Source: Laccaria trichodermophora (taxonomy: Eukaryota; Basidiomycota; Agaricomycetes; Agaricales; Hydnangiaceae). Taken from it: DNA of 64,000 nt. Shown here in pieces: positions 36,338 through 46,797 of the stretch. The notes under the pieces were generated by a model. It searched no databases. It saw nothing but the letters and a program-made list of their open reading frames with translations, and was not told the origin of the DNA. Position numbers and translations under genes: made by a program. The stretch covers positions 310,001-374,000 of the forward strand of contig JACTVC010000007.1 in the NCBI GenBank assembly GCA_018417955.1. Direction: 5' to 3'. Each line of letters starts with the position of its first letter. Position 1 is the stretch's first letter.

Positions 36338-37962
36338 ATGGCAAACCTTCCTCCAAGACCAGAGTCACCTCCGCGAGGTCGTGATGACAGACGATTGGAG
36401 AGCGATAGATATTCTGCTCGCAATACAATTTCTCCATCACGACCGCGCGAAAGAGTCTCCTCAAGAGACCGCAGCTATGTACCACCACGCGACTTTGACA
36501 CATATCGACCACCGCCGTTCGACAACAGAAGGGATGATGGTTTTCGTAGGAACGAGCCAGTACGCAGGTCAGATTATGATTCGCGTTTCGATAGAGACAG
36601 GCAATCTTGGGGGCGGAATGAACGAGATCGTCCTCGGTATTCGAGACCAGGCGCGGATTACGATAGAGACCGCCGAACATACGATATAGACAGAGACTAT
36701 GACAGGAGAAGAGGTGAGTAGAAACTTTGGGGTTGCCTCTCATTATTCTTTCTCTAATTTCCGACACCATATCGCTGAGGCTCACCCCGACGCCGCTCTC
36801 GCTCACCACCAAGGCGACGTTCATCGCCACCACCACCCTACAGAGACAGACGCTCGCGCAGTCCTTACCGGCCAGCTTCTCCAAGAAAGCCATTACGGCT
36901 TGGAAATCACTCGATAGCCGTCAGCCCTCGACCGCGTTCGCCATATGATCGTGGCACACAACGCCGTAGCAGATATACCCCTCAGTCTCGCGAGGGATCC
37001 CCTTCACCCACTCGTGCTGCTGCTGTGCCAGTGAGGTCTGATTCAAGTCCCGCTCCAATCTCACGGCCTCCTGAGTCCGAACCAATTCGGCCAAAAATTG
37101 AACCCAGTGCAGATACACTTGATACGAAGAGCCGACCTGTCGAACCCATTTCTGATTCACAGTCTAGCTCTCATCCCCCTCTTCCGAGTGAACGCCACAG
37201 CCAGGTTGCGAGCAATGCTACAGTGGAACCAAAGTCGGAACAATGCGATGCACAACCACTAGAAATGAAATGTGATTCTCCTCGTGTAATAAATGAACCA
37301 ACATCAGGCTCAAAACACGAACCTTCGCCCTCGCCACTGCAACAACCAAGGTTCATGAACAATTCGACCACGCGTGGTGGGAAACCACGAAGGTGGCCGT
37401 CGCGATCCCCTCCCAGAGGTCCTCGAATCAATCCTAAAAATGCCAATTTTCACCCTCCAAATTCACACTCTTCTAGTACGCATCCACCCCATCCACACCC
37501 TACACCTGCTTCACACTATCCAACGGGTCCCCGAATGGGTCGACGTGTCTATCCACCCAACACATCGGCACCTCCAACAAAACTTTCCCCCCAGCCCGCC
37601 ATCAAGGCAGCTTCTCCTTTGGTACATAATGAAATAAAATTACCTATCATTCCAACCTACGAACCAAAACCATCCCCTATTGCTGATCTTGAACAGGAGG
37701 TGCCTACTTTTTATTCTCCCCCCTCGCCAGGTGTCTGACAACTATATAGCTTGCACGTCTCCAGGCTCATCGGGCACATACTGCGGCTGACTATTTACAG
37801 CACGAGAGAGGTGCTCGCCGAGCTCTTCACGAATTGGATATGGCAACTGTTGACCTTCGTGCAGCCGAAGGTCGCCGTAAGATCGCCGACATGCAACTAG
37901 AGAAGGCGAAGACAGGCTCCCTTGGTATCGATGGACAACCTATTGAAACTCCTGTTGTTTAG
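36338..37962 (+). CDS. Arg/Ser- and Pro-rich protein, possible splicing/RNA-binding accessory factor
   Basis: Not assigned to a named family. The N-terminal third is packed with Arg/Asp/Tyr repeats (RDRQSWGRNERDRPRYSRPG; DRDRRTYDIDRDYDRRRG). Exon 2 adds a true RS segment (SPRRRSRSPPRRRSSPPPPY). The middle is Pro/Ser-rich with many SP sites. After an intron ending near 37750 comes a short helical C-terminus, LARLQAHRAHTAADYLQHER, then ELDMATVDLRAAEGRRKIAD and PIETPVV. The composition is like SR-type or phase-separating nuclear proteins, but there is no RRM. It lies head-to-head with a cyclin-L-like gene, which supports a splicing link. Confidence 0.72.
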
Positions 37963-38333
37963 CAAGGTTTTGGGAGAGTTATATGGAATGTGTCGTTTTA
38001 CATCGGTTCTTAGCGATATCAATCTATTTTGCAAGTGGTGCCCTCCGGAGGGCATTACTTGCATCGCTTACGACTGAGGCTCATTGAAGTGCAGTGACAT
38101 GAAACCAGAGAAAGCTCCAAGTCGCCTACCTTGTAGAAAAGAATGGCACACACGTATTGTTCGACTCCACATCTGACGATGATGAAGGCAATGTGTACAA
38201 GGTGATCTAATGTATATTGAAGAGAACAAATACAGGTTGCTTTATGTTGAAATAGATACTCTGTTTATAAACATTGTTGAAAATGCCATCCAAGCGATAG
38301 TATCTAGTCCTGATCCCTTGGAGCGATAGCTTT
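37963..38333. other. Intergenic between convergent genes, with a strong hairpin
   Basis: No gene is supported. The region holds the 3' ends of the RS-rich gene and of PDX1/SNZ1, and includes the 34-nt inverted repeat described separately. Confidence 0.6.
38030..38063. repeat. 34-nt near-perfect inverted repeat (hairpin)
   Basis: Two 17-nt arms meet without a spacer at 38046/38047. The inner 16 nt (TGCCCTCCGGAGGGCA) are a perfect palindrome. The outer seven bases also pair (TGCAAGT with ACTTGCA). The two remaining positions pair GG with TT, which would be G-U wobbles in RNA. It lies 68 nt after the RS-rich stop codon. Confidence 0.9.
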
Positions 38334-39959
38334 TTACCACCCGCGCTTTGCAAGATGGCCGCCCTTCAGATCAGCGTCACTGATGGGTGAGGATTGAGAG
38401 TTGATTTACCACCAGTGGTTCGAGCACTTACATCGTTAATCCCACCATCGCCGCTCCGAGGTTTTCAGACACCTATGACTTCGTGTAAGGCGAACAAGCG
38501 CAAACCAAAAACGAATCTGTTTACCTCGGCCAAAATCTTAGGATTGTTATAGTGCGTCACCTGAGCAGGCTGAGCATTTCATTTATAACCTTGGGAGTGA
38601 GCACTTACAGCTTGCACGATGGCGCGTGCACGCTTTGCAGGGTCACCGGACTAGAGATAACTGTCAAAGAAGATGAAAGCCAAGAGATTTCGCCACTCAC
38701 ATGGAAGATGCCAGAACCAACGAAGACTGGTGACTTTTATGAGCAGGGTTCTATCCAAAAGGCGGACATGGAAGCCTACCTCCGTCACATCCCAATTGCA
38801 TCATTAAGGCTGCATCAGCTGGGTTGAAAGTAGATGTCACGCCCTATCAGATAATTTGAAGCACGATTAGCTTACCGGGCGTCGCGAGGCCTCCGGCGGC
38901 AAAATTAACAACGGGCAGTCGTTTTAGCCTTGCAGTCTCTTTGAGAAGGTGGAATGGGGCTTGGATTTCTTTGGCAAAGACATATAACTCCTCCTCATTC
39001 ATCACACTTGCGCGCCGTATTTGGCTCATAACCGCCCGTTGGTGACGGACTGCCTCGACCACATTTCCGGTACCAGCTTCGCCCTTGGTACGAATCATCG
39101 CTGCACCTTCGGAAATTCGACGAAGCGCTTCGCCAAGATCGCGAGCACCACATACGAATGGCACCTTGAACCCATGCTTATTGATATGATGTTCGTCATC
39201 CGCGGGAGTCAGAACTTCCGATTCGTCAATGTAATCCACGCCGATAACTTGGAGGATCTACAACGAAAATTAAATTGAGATCTCGGAGATCATTACCAAC
39301 GCAAGAAAGAGGTAGTTTACCTGTGCTTCAACGAAATGTCCTATACGGACCTTGGCCATGACTGGGATCGTTACGGCATCCACGATTTCCTTGATCATTT
39401 GTGGGTCGCTCTGAAGTAGCTGATATATCGCCGTTTTTTCTCAAAATAATTTGACAAACCATTCGGGCAACTCCACCTGTAGATAAAAACATGATAAACG
39501 ACAGGCTAAATGTCAGTGATGATCCGCACCTTCCGCTCTAATGTCGGCAGGCACCCTTTCGAGAGCCATGACCGCGCACGCGCCAGCCTCTTCCGCAATC
39601 CGAGCCTGCCAGTAAACAGATTAAAGAGGTTTGAGCCAAGTTAGTAAAGAAGCCAACCTGTTCCGCATTAACGACATCCATGATGACTCCGCCCTTGATC
39701 AAAGACGTAAATCAACAGATTAGATATGAGAAAAGCCCACCGCCCACCTTGAGCATTTGCGCCAAACCAGACTTGACCTATAGACGGCATAAGGAAGCGA
39801 AAGGATAGAACGAAAGGATCTTACTCCAAAGGTGCCCAGACTACCACCTCCGTCTCTCTGGCCTGAGCGTGCTGGTGCGGTTGAGGGTACAGCGCCGCCT
39901 CCAGCGCCTTGGGGCAGAGGAGGAGTTTGTACAGATGGAGTCACGGCGGGGGTCGACAT
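38334..39959 (-). CDS. SNZ1: Pyridoxal 5'-phosphate synthase subunit Pdx1/Snz1
   Basis: Synthase subunit of the DXP-independent vitamin B6 pathway, which makes PLP from ribose 5-phosphate, glyceraldehyde 3-phosphate and ammonia. The TIM-barrel sequence is very conserved: [145 protein letters not shown] and a C-terminus [12 protein letters not shown]. The N-terminus has a Pro/Ala/Gly-rich extension of about 40 residues ([11 protein letters not shown]). Introns are numerous. No Pdx2/Sno glutaminase is present in the window. Confidence 0.97.
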
Positions 39960-40085
39960 TGAGGGCAAAGACAAGAAGAGAATGAACAGAAAGATATCTA
40001 TCTGAAAAAATCTTGCTATTGCGGACGCCCGTTTGTAAACCTAACCTTAGGACATGACTTGGGAACGATTTTATTCACCATCTGT

Positions 40086-40509
40086 CTAAAATCCCTTCCT
40101 CATTAGCCATTCTACAACTTGATTCTTCCACCGACCCCCAGATATAACCAGGTTTCTCGACCGTGTAATCTCGATTTTTAGTTTTGAGGCTTCCCGAGAT
40201 CCATTCTTGAACAATGAGTCGGCCAGATCCTTTGCCAAGAGCTATGTACAAGTTTTTGTGTGATCAGCAACAACACTGGAACTTCGCCATTGTCTGACTT
40301 ACGTCGGCTTTGCCATCCACGTTGCGTATCGTGACGAGGAAGCGTGTGCCACCGTTCCGAATATCCGTATAGACTGGAAGGTTACCGTTGGTGTTGCGTG
40401 CGATGAAATATGGGTATTGTACGGTTTGAGTTAAAGTCGCTTGGGTTAACGACCTAACGTATCGTGGCAAGAACTGTGACGGCAGAGCGTTGCGCAAGTA
40501 GTTGAGCAT
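40086..40509 (-). CDS. IMG2: Mitochondrial large-subunit ribosomal protein mL49 (Img2)
   Basis: Mitoribosomal protein. The start MLNYLRNALPSQFLPRYVRS looks like a mitochondrial presequence. The mL49 domain reads YPYFIARNTNGNLPVYTDIR, NGGTRFLVTIRNVDGKAD and, after one intron, LLAKDLADSLF and KIEITRSRNLVISGGRWKNQ, ending VVEWLMRKGF at the TAG 40086-40088. The spliced frame is confirmed by the conserved end; another frame of exon 2 stays open slightly further (to 40075) but has no family match. Confidence 0.93.
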
Positions 40510-40785
40510 TGTCAATGCAACGTCAGAGAGAAGTATACGTTCAAGCCAACACTTAACGACGCCAAACACCGAAAATCAAAACACATACATAACCACTCCC
40601 TCAATAATAAAATTGACATCCTTGACAAGGGAAACTAAAGAAACATGTAGATTGAAGGCGGAAAAGTCCACAAAAGTAGCAAGTGGTGTATACGTGGAGG
40701 CAATATATGTAAAGACACTTCCGTCGGCCATGCTCTCAAACCGATAATGAAGGATAAAGCTAGAGACACTGACGTGCCGAACCAA

Positions 40786-41759
40786 TTAGCAGCAGCTTCC
40801 CGACTGCTGGGATTGAACGGTCTGTCCGGGTGTCACAGTCGAGGATTTAGCAGCTCCCGATGGCGTTGAGCTAGACCCCATTCTGAGAGAGAAAAGGATA
40901 TTAGTCAGTGACTTGGCACTTGTCAAAAAAAAAAAACACGTACCGGTCTTTAATCTGCTTGGCCATCGTCAGGAAAGCCTGCTCAACATTCGTTGCATTC
41001 TTGGCGGACGTCTCGAGGAATGGGATATTCAATTGGTCGGCAAATTCCTAGCAGAGATATTAGTGACCTCTGCATGATGACTTGAAAGTGGCAAAGAACC
41101 TTTGCAACACTGTATTCTACAACTTTCTTGCTCGTGAGATCCGATTTGTTACCAACGAGCAGCTTGTTGACGCCCTCTGATGCATATCTGTCAATTTCTT
41201 GGAGCCATTGTTTCACGTGTGTGAAACTCTCTACGAAACCACTTCAACTTATAACCTCCCGAAATGGTGCAAATGAAAGGCGTACCATTGTCAGTAACGT
41301 CATAGACGACAATGATGCCATGCGCCCCACGATAATAAGACGAAGTGATGGTACGGAACCGCTCCTGTCCTAGAAGAGGCATAAGTTGTGGCCAACGACA
41401 GCAATGACTTTCTTACCTGCTGTATCCCACTGCAAGACACAAAAAAGTACAGTTAGTAACCACGGAAAGGGCATAGAGATGGAGAGCAGCTTTTGTGGCC
41501 AAAGCGATTACTGACAATTTGAAGCTTCACTGTCTTGCCCTCCAACTCAATTGTACGAATCTTGAAGTCAACGCCAATGGTACTAATATAGCTCTCGGTG
41601 TATGTATCGTCTGCGAAACGCAGAAGCAGGCAGGACTGCGAACAAGACAAAACTCGTCACTGTAGAACTGGTACGACTGGGAACTGAACTGACCTTGCCG
41701 ACACCAGAGTCACCGATGAGGAGGAGCTTGAAAAGAAAGTCGTATTCGCTTGTATGCAT
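40786..41759 (-). CDS. YPT1: Rab GTPase Ypt1 (Rab1)
   Basis: Small GTPase controlling ER-to-Golgi transport and autophagy. The start [20 protein letters not shown] continues into the P-loop GDSGVGKSCLLLRF. Switch I is [11 protein letters not shown], then [32 protein letters not shown] and [14 protein letters not shown], with a C-terminal double-cysteine geranylgeranylation site ending SGSCC. The gene has several short introns, one with a 12-T tract. Its prenylating enzyme subunit Bet4 is encoded 16 kb to the left. Confidence 0.97.
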
Positions 41760-41916
41760 TGTAAGGAGTAGAGAGTCTGAGGATACTTAAAGTTAAATGA
41801 CTTGTGCAGAAGTGTGTAGGGGGAACAGCAACTTGGCAGACAGAGAGAGGCTGCGTCAACACTGCTTATGTGCACGTGGCAATTTTATTTTACATATTTA
41901 TTATTACATAGCCTAC

Positions 41917-42435
41917 TCAAGGTTTAACATTCACATAACTGGGCTGATAGCCCGCTTGGTGAGGTGAACTCGTGGACGTCTGAGGACCACCATTGCCATG
42001 ACTGCGCATTTTAAATAATTAGGTGATGTTAGTCACCCAACGGAACTTTAGGCAAGCTGACCTCGTGTTCGGAGCACTCCACTGGCAAATGGTACACATC
42101 CAGACGTGCTTGCTTGAGAATGGAACCAGAGGTATGAAAAATAGCTCAAACCAAGTAGTGGTTTTCGCAGAAATAACGGAGGCTGCGAAACGTTCGTGTG
42201 AGCTGAAGTACAGGCTTGTTATAGCTGCGTACCGTTGTGACAACGAGGGCATTGCCATAACCCTTGCTCACCCTCAGGCTTCACTTTTGTCTGACAGCCG
42301 ACTGGTAGAAGCCATTAGCACATCATTCAATTCGTAGTCAATGCCCCCTTACAGAGAATGGGAAGGCAAACTGTTCGATCGCAATCGGGTTAGTTTGGAT
42401 ACTGTCCAACAAAAAAATCACAACTTACTGAACAT
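41917..42435 (-). CDS. Small zinc-ribbon protein (zinc-ribbon_15-like), 100 residues
   Basis: Five exons, of which the first two encode only 7 nt and 18 nt. The assembled protein is 100 residues: MFICLPILFGCQTKVKPEGE, then WQCPRCHNASVISAKTTTWF, ELFFIPLVPFSSKHVWMCTI, CQWSAP and a Ser/Pro/Gln tail ending YVNVKP. CPRC and CTIC form a rubredoxin-like zinc ribbon flanking the conserved hydrophobic stretch W-F-E-L-F-F-I-P-L. Such proteins are widespread in fungi and of unknown role. The ATG at 42435 is followed directly by a 5' splice site, so ordinary ORF calling truncates it. The stop is TGA at 41917-41919. Confidence 0.83.
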
Positions 42436-42961
42436 CTTGAGGCTCCAATGGTTTGGAAACTCGACGTTCAGAACTTCAATAGCCCTGTGTCGTAGTACGA
42501 GAGAGCGTTGTGAAAGCGCCGACTACGCAGCAGTGGCAGCACTTGCCACACTTTGAATCATCTGATCGACTTATTGGGGTCGTGACATTTGAATTCGAAA
42601 ATTCAGTAACGAAGAGGATCTCCAAAGAGCACATTGGTGGAATTGCCGCGGGGAACACTCCCCTGTATGTCCAGTATTGAGCATGGGGTGCAAAGCATGC
42701 CAAAATTGCGCCAAAAACTGGCCAAAAGAATTCGAGAATTGAACCAAATGGAACAAGCCAGGCTTTGATTGAACTAAACTAGGAAATATGCAGGATTATT
42801 TAATACAATACAAGTGGGGTTGTACTTAAATGAGGGGAATCTTGAAAGCAGCATGGTATAAGAGATTTCGGTATAGGCATTTTGTCAGGAGAAAAAATGC
42901 AATGTAAGTAGACGTTGTTTAACTCATAAAAACAAGTAATCAGTTCCAGGGGTGAAGAGAA
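42436..42961. other. Intergenic: zinc-ribbon promoter and 3' region of the Zn2Cys6 gene
   Basis: No supported gene. A small stem (GGGGA ... TCCCC) lies near 42651-42664. AT-rich sequence follows toward the stop codon of the transcription-factor gene. Confidence 0.5.
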
Positions 42962-45900
42962 TTAATGATAGGGTCCACTGCCACAGTCATCGCCAAACTG
43001 CGGGCAAGAATTAAAGTCGGGATGGATTGAGGCCGGCGGAAAAACATTCGAGTTGATGAAGCTCGACGGTTCTGTGACCCCGAGATGATGGGAATCGGGT
43101 GTGGGGCCGCCTTGATTGAAGTTCGGAACATTTGTGAAAGGAGCAGGCTCCCCGACCATGGGACCGGTGAGCGGTGCATGGAAGCTAAACTGATCCATAT
43201 CATTGTAAAATGCGTCATCTGGTTGAAGTTTGTACGTCCCTAAGCTTGGGAACGCTGACGACTCATCCCTGGCGCTGAAGCTCGTACCGGCACTAGTAGC
43301 GATTGAAGTTCCGGTTCCAGGAGGTGTGTATTGGGGCCATCCGTTCGCACCACGGCCGTCCACACTACAAGCCGTGTTCGGAGCTGATTCCACCCGTCGC
43401 TGAGCCGCAAAATGACCCAGTGACGGATGCGTTGGTCGATCAGTGTAGGTGAAAAGTGCAGACATAGTCTGAGGCCGCGAAGGTAGATCAATGTGCTGGG
43501 GGTTATGACCGAACGACGAAAGCGCTGGTCGATCAGCGTGAGTAGAAAGTCCGGACATAGTCTGAGGTCGCGGGGGTAAATCAATGTGCTGGGAGTTAGA
43601 TACTGCAGAGGAGGGATGGAGGTAGCCACGACGGGAGTCGCAGCCCAAGTTGCGGTGACTCGATGACTGGGCTTGCCTACCATCTTGCTTGTTTTCCCAC
43701 ATCATACGGATAGTTTCCTCTCGCTCCTCGCTCTTGGAAAAAGCCCAGCGCATACGGGTCAGAGCCGTAAGACAGATTGAAACGGCCTCTTCCGACGTGA
43801 TGTCGGGGATGGATCCGTCAATTTCTTTCCTGTCGTCAACGTCCAAAAATCCTCCTGGGTGGGTGGCGGCTAGGTAGGCAGCGAAAAAACAGCCATCTCT
43901 AACGAGTCCTGTGTCCCAGGTGAAAAGTCCGCACTCCCCTTGTTCCCGCTCGCGCGATGTGTGCTGATGAATAATGCGAACGACAGACGGAAGTAAAGTC
44001 ATACATTTACGAGTCGCGGTTGCGTGCAAGTAATGTGGCGATAGGTACGGAGACAGGTTGGAGGAATGAGAGGAAGGGCGGGAATGAGAATCCATTTCTT
44101 GAGGGATGGTCGACATGTATTGCTTCAATGATTCTCGAATAACATTGTCTAGTGGATGGAATGATTAATATCCTCCCAAATCTTTCAACGAGCAGAGCAA
44201 ACTCACGGCATTCAAAAATGAAGATCTAAAATACATTGGAGTCAATGAATGAATGACGAGGCGAGGAGTTAGCTCCCTTACCTGCCAACCACTAGCATAC
44301 TGGTCCTTGTGCACAATATCGTAGTCGCTGAATTGACTGCCCCTTCGAATTGCTCCAAACTCACGCCAACAGTGATCCAGGTCCCTCCAAATCTCATGCA
44401 TTCCTTGCGCATCAATTAGACCGTGTTCTTCAGCCCGGCGGGCTGCCTTTATACCAGTGAGGGCCATATGAATGCGCCTACAGATATCGCTGAGATGAAG
44501 GGGCATCGACGAGCCGTTTATGAGCCGTATATATGACCTCGGGGAAGGATGACTGAATTCATGGGATGAGAGGAGGTGGTATGTCGACATGATATCTCCA
44601 TCCGACGGTGAATTTGGCGTATGCACACTTGAATTCAGGGATGGTAAGGTTCGCTGAAAGCATTCGAGGTCGTCGTTATTTCTAAATGATAGCGTTAGTT
44701 ATGGAGCGTTCTGAAAGACAAGATACACCTACAGAACAAAGCGTCCGCCTCGCATGCCAGTTAAAAGACCTTCTTGAGTATACGCATACCAGAAAATCCT
44801 CGCCCGTACTGCGGCTTCATCGAAGACGCTTGGAGAGGTCTGATTGGAGGACGATGGTGGTGATAGTGTACAAATTGCTTGAACCTGTGAGAGCGTCGCC
44901 TCATAAATTGCGAGTCGCTCGAGAGGCAGTGCATCTGAAATGATTGACTTTGAACATCCAACGTCGATGGGTTAGGATGAGATATATTTACCTTCCATTA
45001 AAGGCAGCAATAGCAGAAGAACGCGAACGCCGTCCAGTGTGGGTCTTCTCAAGACTCCATGAAAATCGATAAGCTCTAAAACTTCTCGAAGCATTGCTTC
45101 GGTCCTCTCTTTCCACTTCCGTTGGGGAAGTGAGAAAGAAACATTCTTGGCTCTTGCAGTTGATATGTCCTCATGTTGGTTTCCGTTGGAAGGATCTGAT
45201 GATGTGGAGACCAAGTCGTGTTCCCTGTCATTATTCTCGGGAAGGCCACGCTCGTTCAAACCAAAAGACGCAGCCCACACCACAAGGAGCATAGCAATCA
45301 ATCCGCCTTCCGTACCAAGAGGCTGAGTTCCTCTGGTATGTGCGAGGAATCTCGCCGAAAACCCAGCGGAATCAAGTATTGGTCCTATCAAATCGAAGTA
45401 AGAAATGCGGCTGGTGCACAAGGTCTGATTTTTTAACTAACGCTGCACCATTAACCAACGCCAAAAGGGGGAGACAAAGAAATCAACTTGAAGAGAGGGA
45501 ATTTGAGTGGAGCGGCCAGAAGGAGGGGAGGGGGAGGACAAGGTATCGCCCTCTTGATCGGCCGATTTGCCATATATCGCTCTGAAAACATGAAAAATAG
45601 AAATATTCGAGAGAGCTCTACATACTCGACTTGTTGCAGCCGCCGGCCACGGCGCAGCAATTTAACGGCCTTGACATCAGCAAATTCGTCACTGAAAGGA
45701 TTTGATCAATATGCGACAAACGAACGGACTCGATAAAATGCTACGCACACACATTTAATCCCTCGCTCTTTGCAATTTGAACATGTGGGGACCGCGCTTG
45801 CAGAGGCGATGGATAGGTCTTTAAGATCACAGCGAACTCTAAGAAATGAATGTTATATATAACGTCAGTATTTCATAGGGTGAGCTGGAGACACCTTCTC

Positions 45901-46031
45901 ATCCGACAAGCGCCGCAGGCTGAGAACTGCTGACGAGAGGACTTTGGCTGGCTGGAGGGGCGACGAGAGTAAGGAGCGGCAGCATTGCGAGGATTGGTGG
46001 CGGAGGAGGAAGAGGAGGGACGGGCAGGCAT
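42962..46031 (-). CDS. Zn2Cys6 binuclear-cluster transcription factor
   Basis: Fungal-specific regulator. From the ATG at 46031 comes a Ser/Arg/Pro-rich start (MPARPSSSSSATNPRNAAAA), then the DNA-binding cluster split by an intron: CGACRMRR / VRCDLKD ... CSNCKERGIKC, giving all six cysteines. A linker VKAVKLLRRGRRLQQVE follows. The middle region has a fungal-TF-type helical architecture (ISYFDLIGPILDSAGFSARF, GGLIAMLLVVWAASFGLNE, MPLHLSDICRRIHMALTGIK, WRDLDHCWREFGAIRRG, FTWDTGLVRDGCFFAAYLA). The C-terminus is disordered, with a 31-residue tandem duplication, and ends DDCGSGPYH. The target pathway is unknown; the cluster and linker are of a type common in basidiomycetes. Confidence 0.87.
43406..43591 (-). 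repeat. Two tandem 93-bp units inside the Zn2Cys6 gene
   Basis: Adjacent 31-codon units each begin QHIDLP(P/S)RPQTMS and contain a D-R-P ... GH motif. Divergence between the units is moderate and the reading frame is preserved. They lie in the disordered C-terminal part, downstream of the conserved middle domain. Confidence 0.85.
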
Positions 46032-46797
46032 GACGTGGGGTGAAAGAGTGGAAGTGGGGGAAATGTTTTATGTGTTGCATCAAGGTTGAATGGACGAAAA
46101 GCACGACAGGAGCGGATCTGGCAGTTGAGGCAGAGATCTGGTGACATACATACAGTGCATACTTAGCTGGTAACCGCAAATGGTTGGCAAATATGACTTT
46201 GAACGGATAAGTCGCCGGCGCCGGTGGCAATTCATTTACAATTCGAAGCACACCAGCCAAGAATAGAAACTATCCTCCGAAAGTAATATAATATCTCTCC
46301 ACCAGACCAGGTTATTTTGAGGTTATTAGTACTTTTTCTTTTTTCTTTTACTTTCCTACTACTACATACCACACTCATTCCCTTGCGTGCGCACTTACTT
46401 AGTTACTACTCCCTCCTCACCTCATTGCCTCACCCTGATTCCATTCCATCAACCCTTCCTTTTCCTTTTCCCTTTTGGTCTTCCCTACCCAACAACCTGG
46501 CTCACAAACGGACATGTCAACATCTTGAACCTTATCTGTCCTCTCTCACAACTTACCCTACACTTTAAACATATAAATTCAAACATCGTAATTGAATCCA
46601 ATTTGGAAACATCAACCCCATCCTTCTCTTCCCACACTCCATGGCAGCCTTCAGATCTTGTATCTCAATCCCCATTCTCCTCAGTTTTTTTGTGTCTTCG
46701 ACTTGAAAGAAAAAGGCAACTTGTAGTTCAACTATAGAATGCATCCATACACGTTAATATTCATTTATTCGTCTAACGTAAACGTGCACGCACCACG
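46032..46797. other. Long leader/promoter of the Zn2Cys6 gene and NOP16 3' region
   Basis: This is the largest gene-poor stretch (766 bp). From 46310 to 46730 the + strand is markedly C/T-rich. On the minus strand an ATG at 46147 opens an 82-codon frame that runs past the factor's own start codon in a different frame and so would act as an overlapping upstream ORF. No coding gene is supported. Confidence 0.55.

Noticed and set aside
36336..36893. 185-codon antisense frame over the RS-rich gene
   Set aside because: It is the mirror of Arg/Asp-rich codons on the other strand, with no domain.
39960..39974. Upstream extension of PDX1/SNZ1 by five residues
   Set aside because: The upstream first codon is TTG. 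The first true ATG is at 39959.
40075..40263. Alternative reading frame for the last exon of mL49, open to 40075
   Set aside because: The frame giving LVISGGRWKNQVVEWLMRKGF-like sequence matches the family and follows a phase-0 intron; the other does not.
40800..40830. tRNA B-box-like GTTCAATCCC on the minus strand
   Set aside because: It encodes the conserved C-terminal tail of Ypt1. No tRNA structure surrounds it.
43240..43683. 147-codon frame in the Zn2Cys6 gene region on the same strand
   Set aside because: It is an alternative frame of the disordered C-terminus. Its repeats simply reflect the 93-bp duplication.
45865..46260. Long minus-strand frame overlapping the Zn2Cys6 start
   Set aside because: Its apparent first codon is TTG, not ATG, and it conflicts with the frame that encodes the six-Cys cluster.
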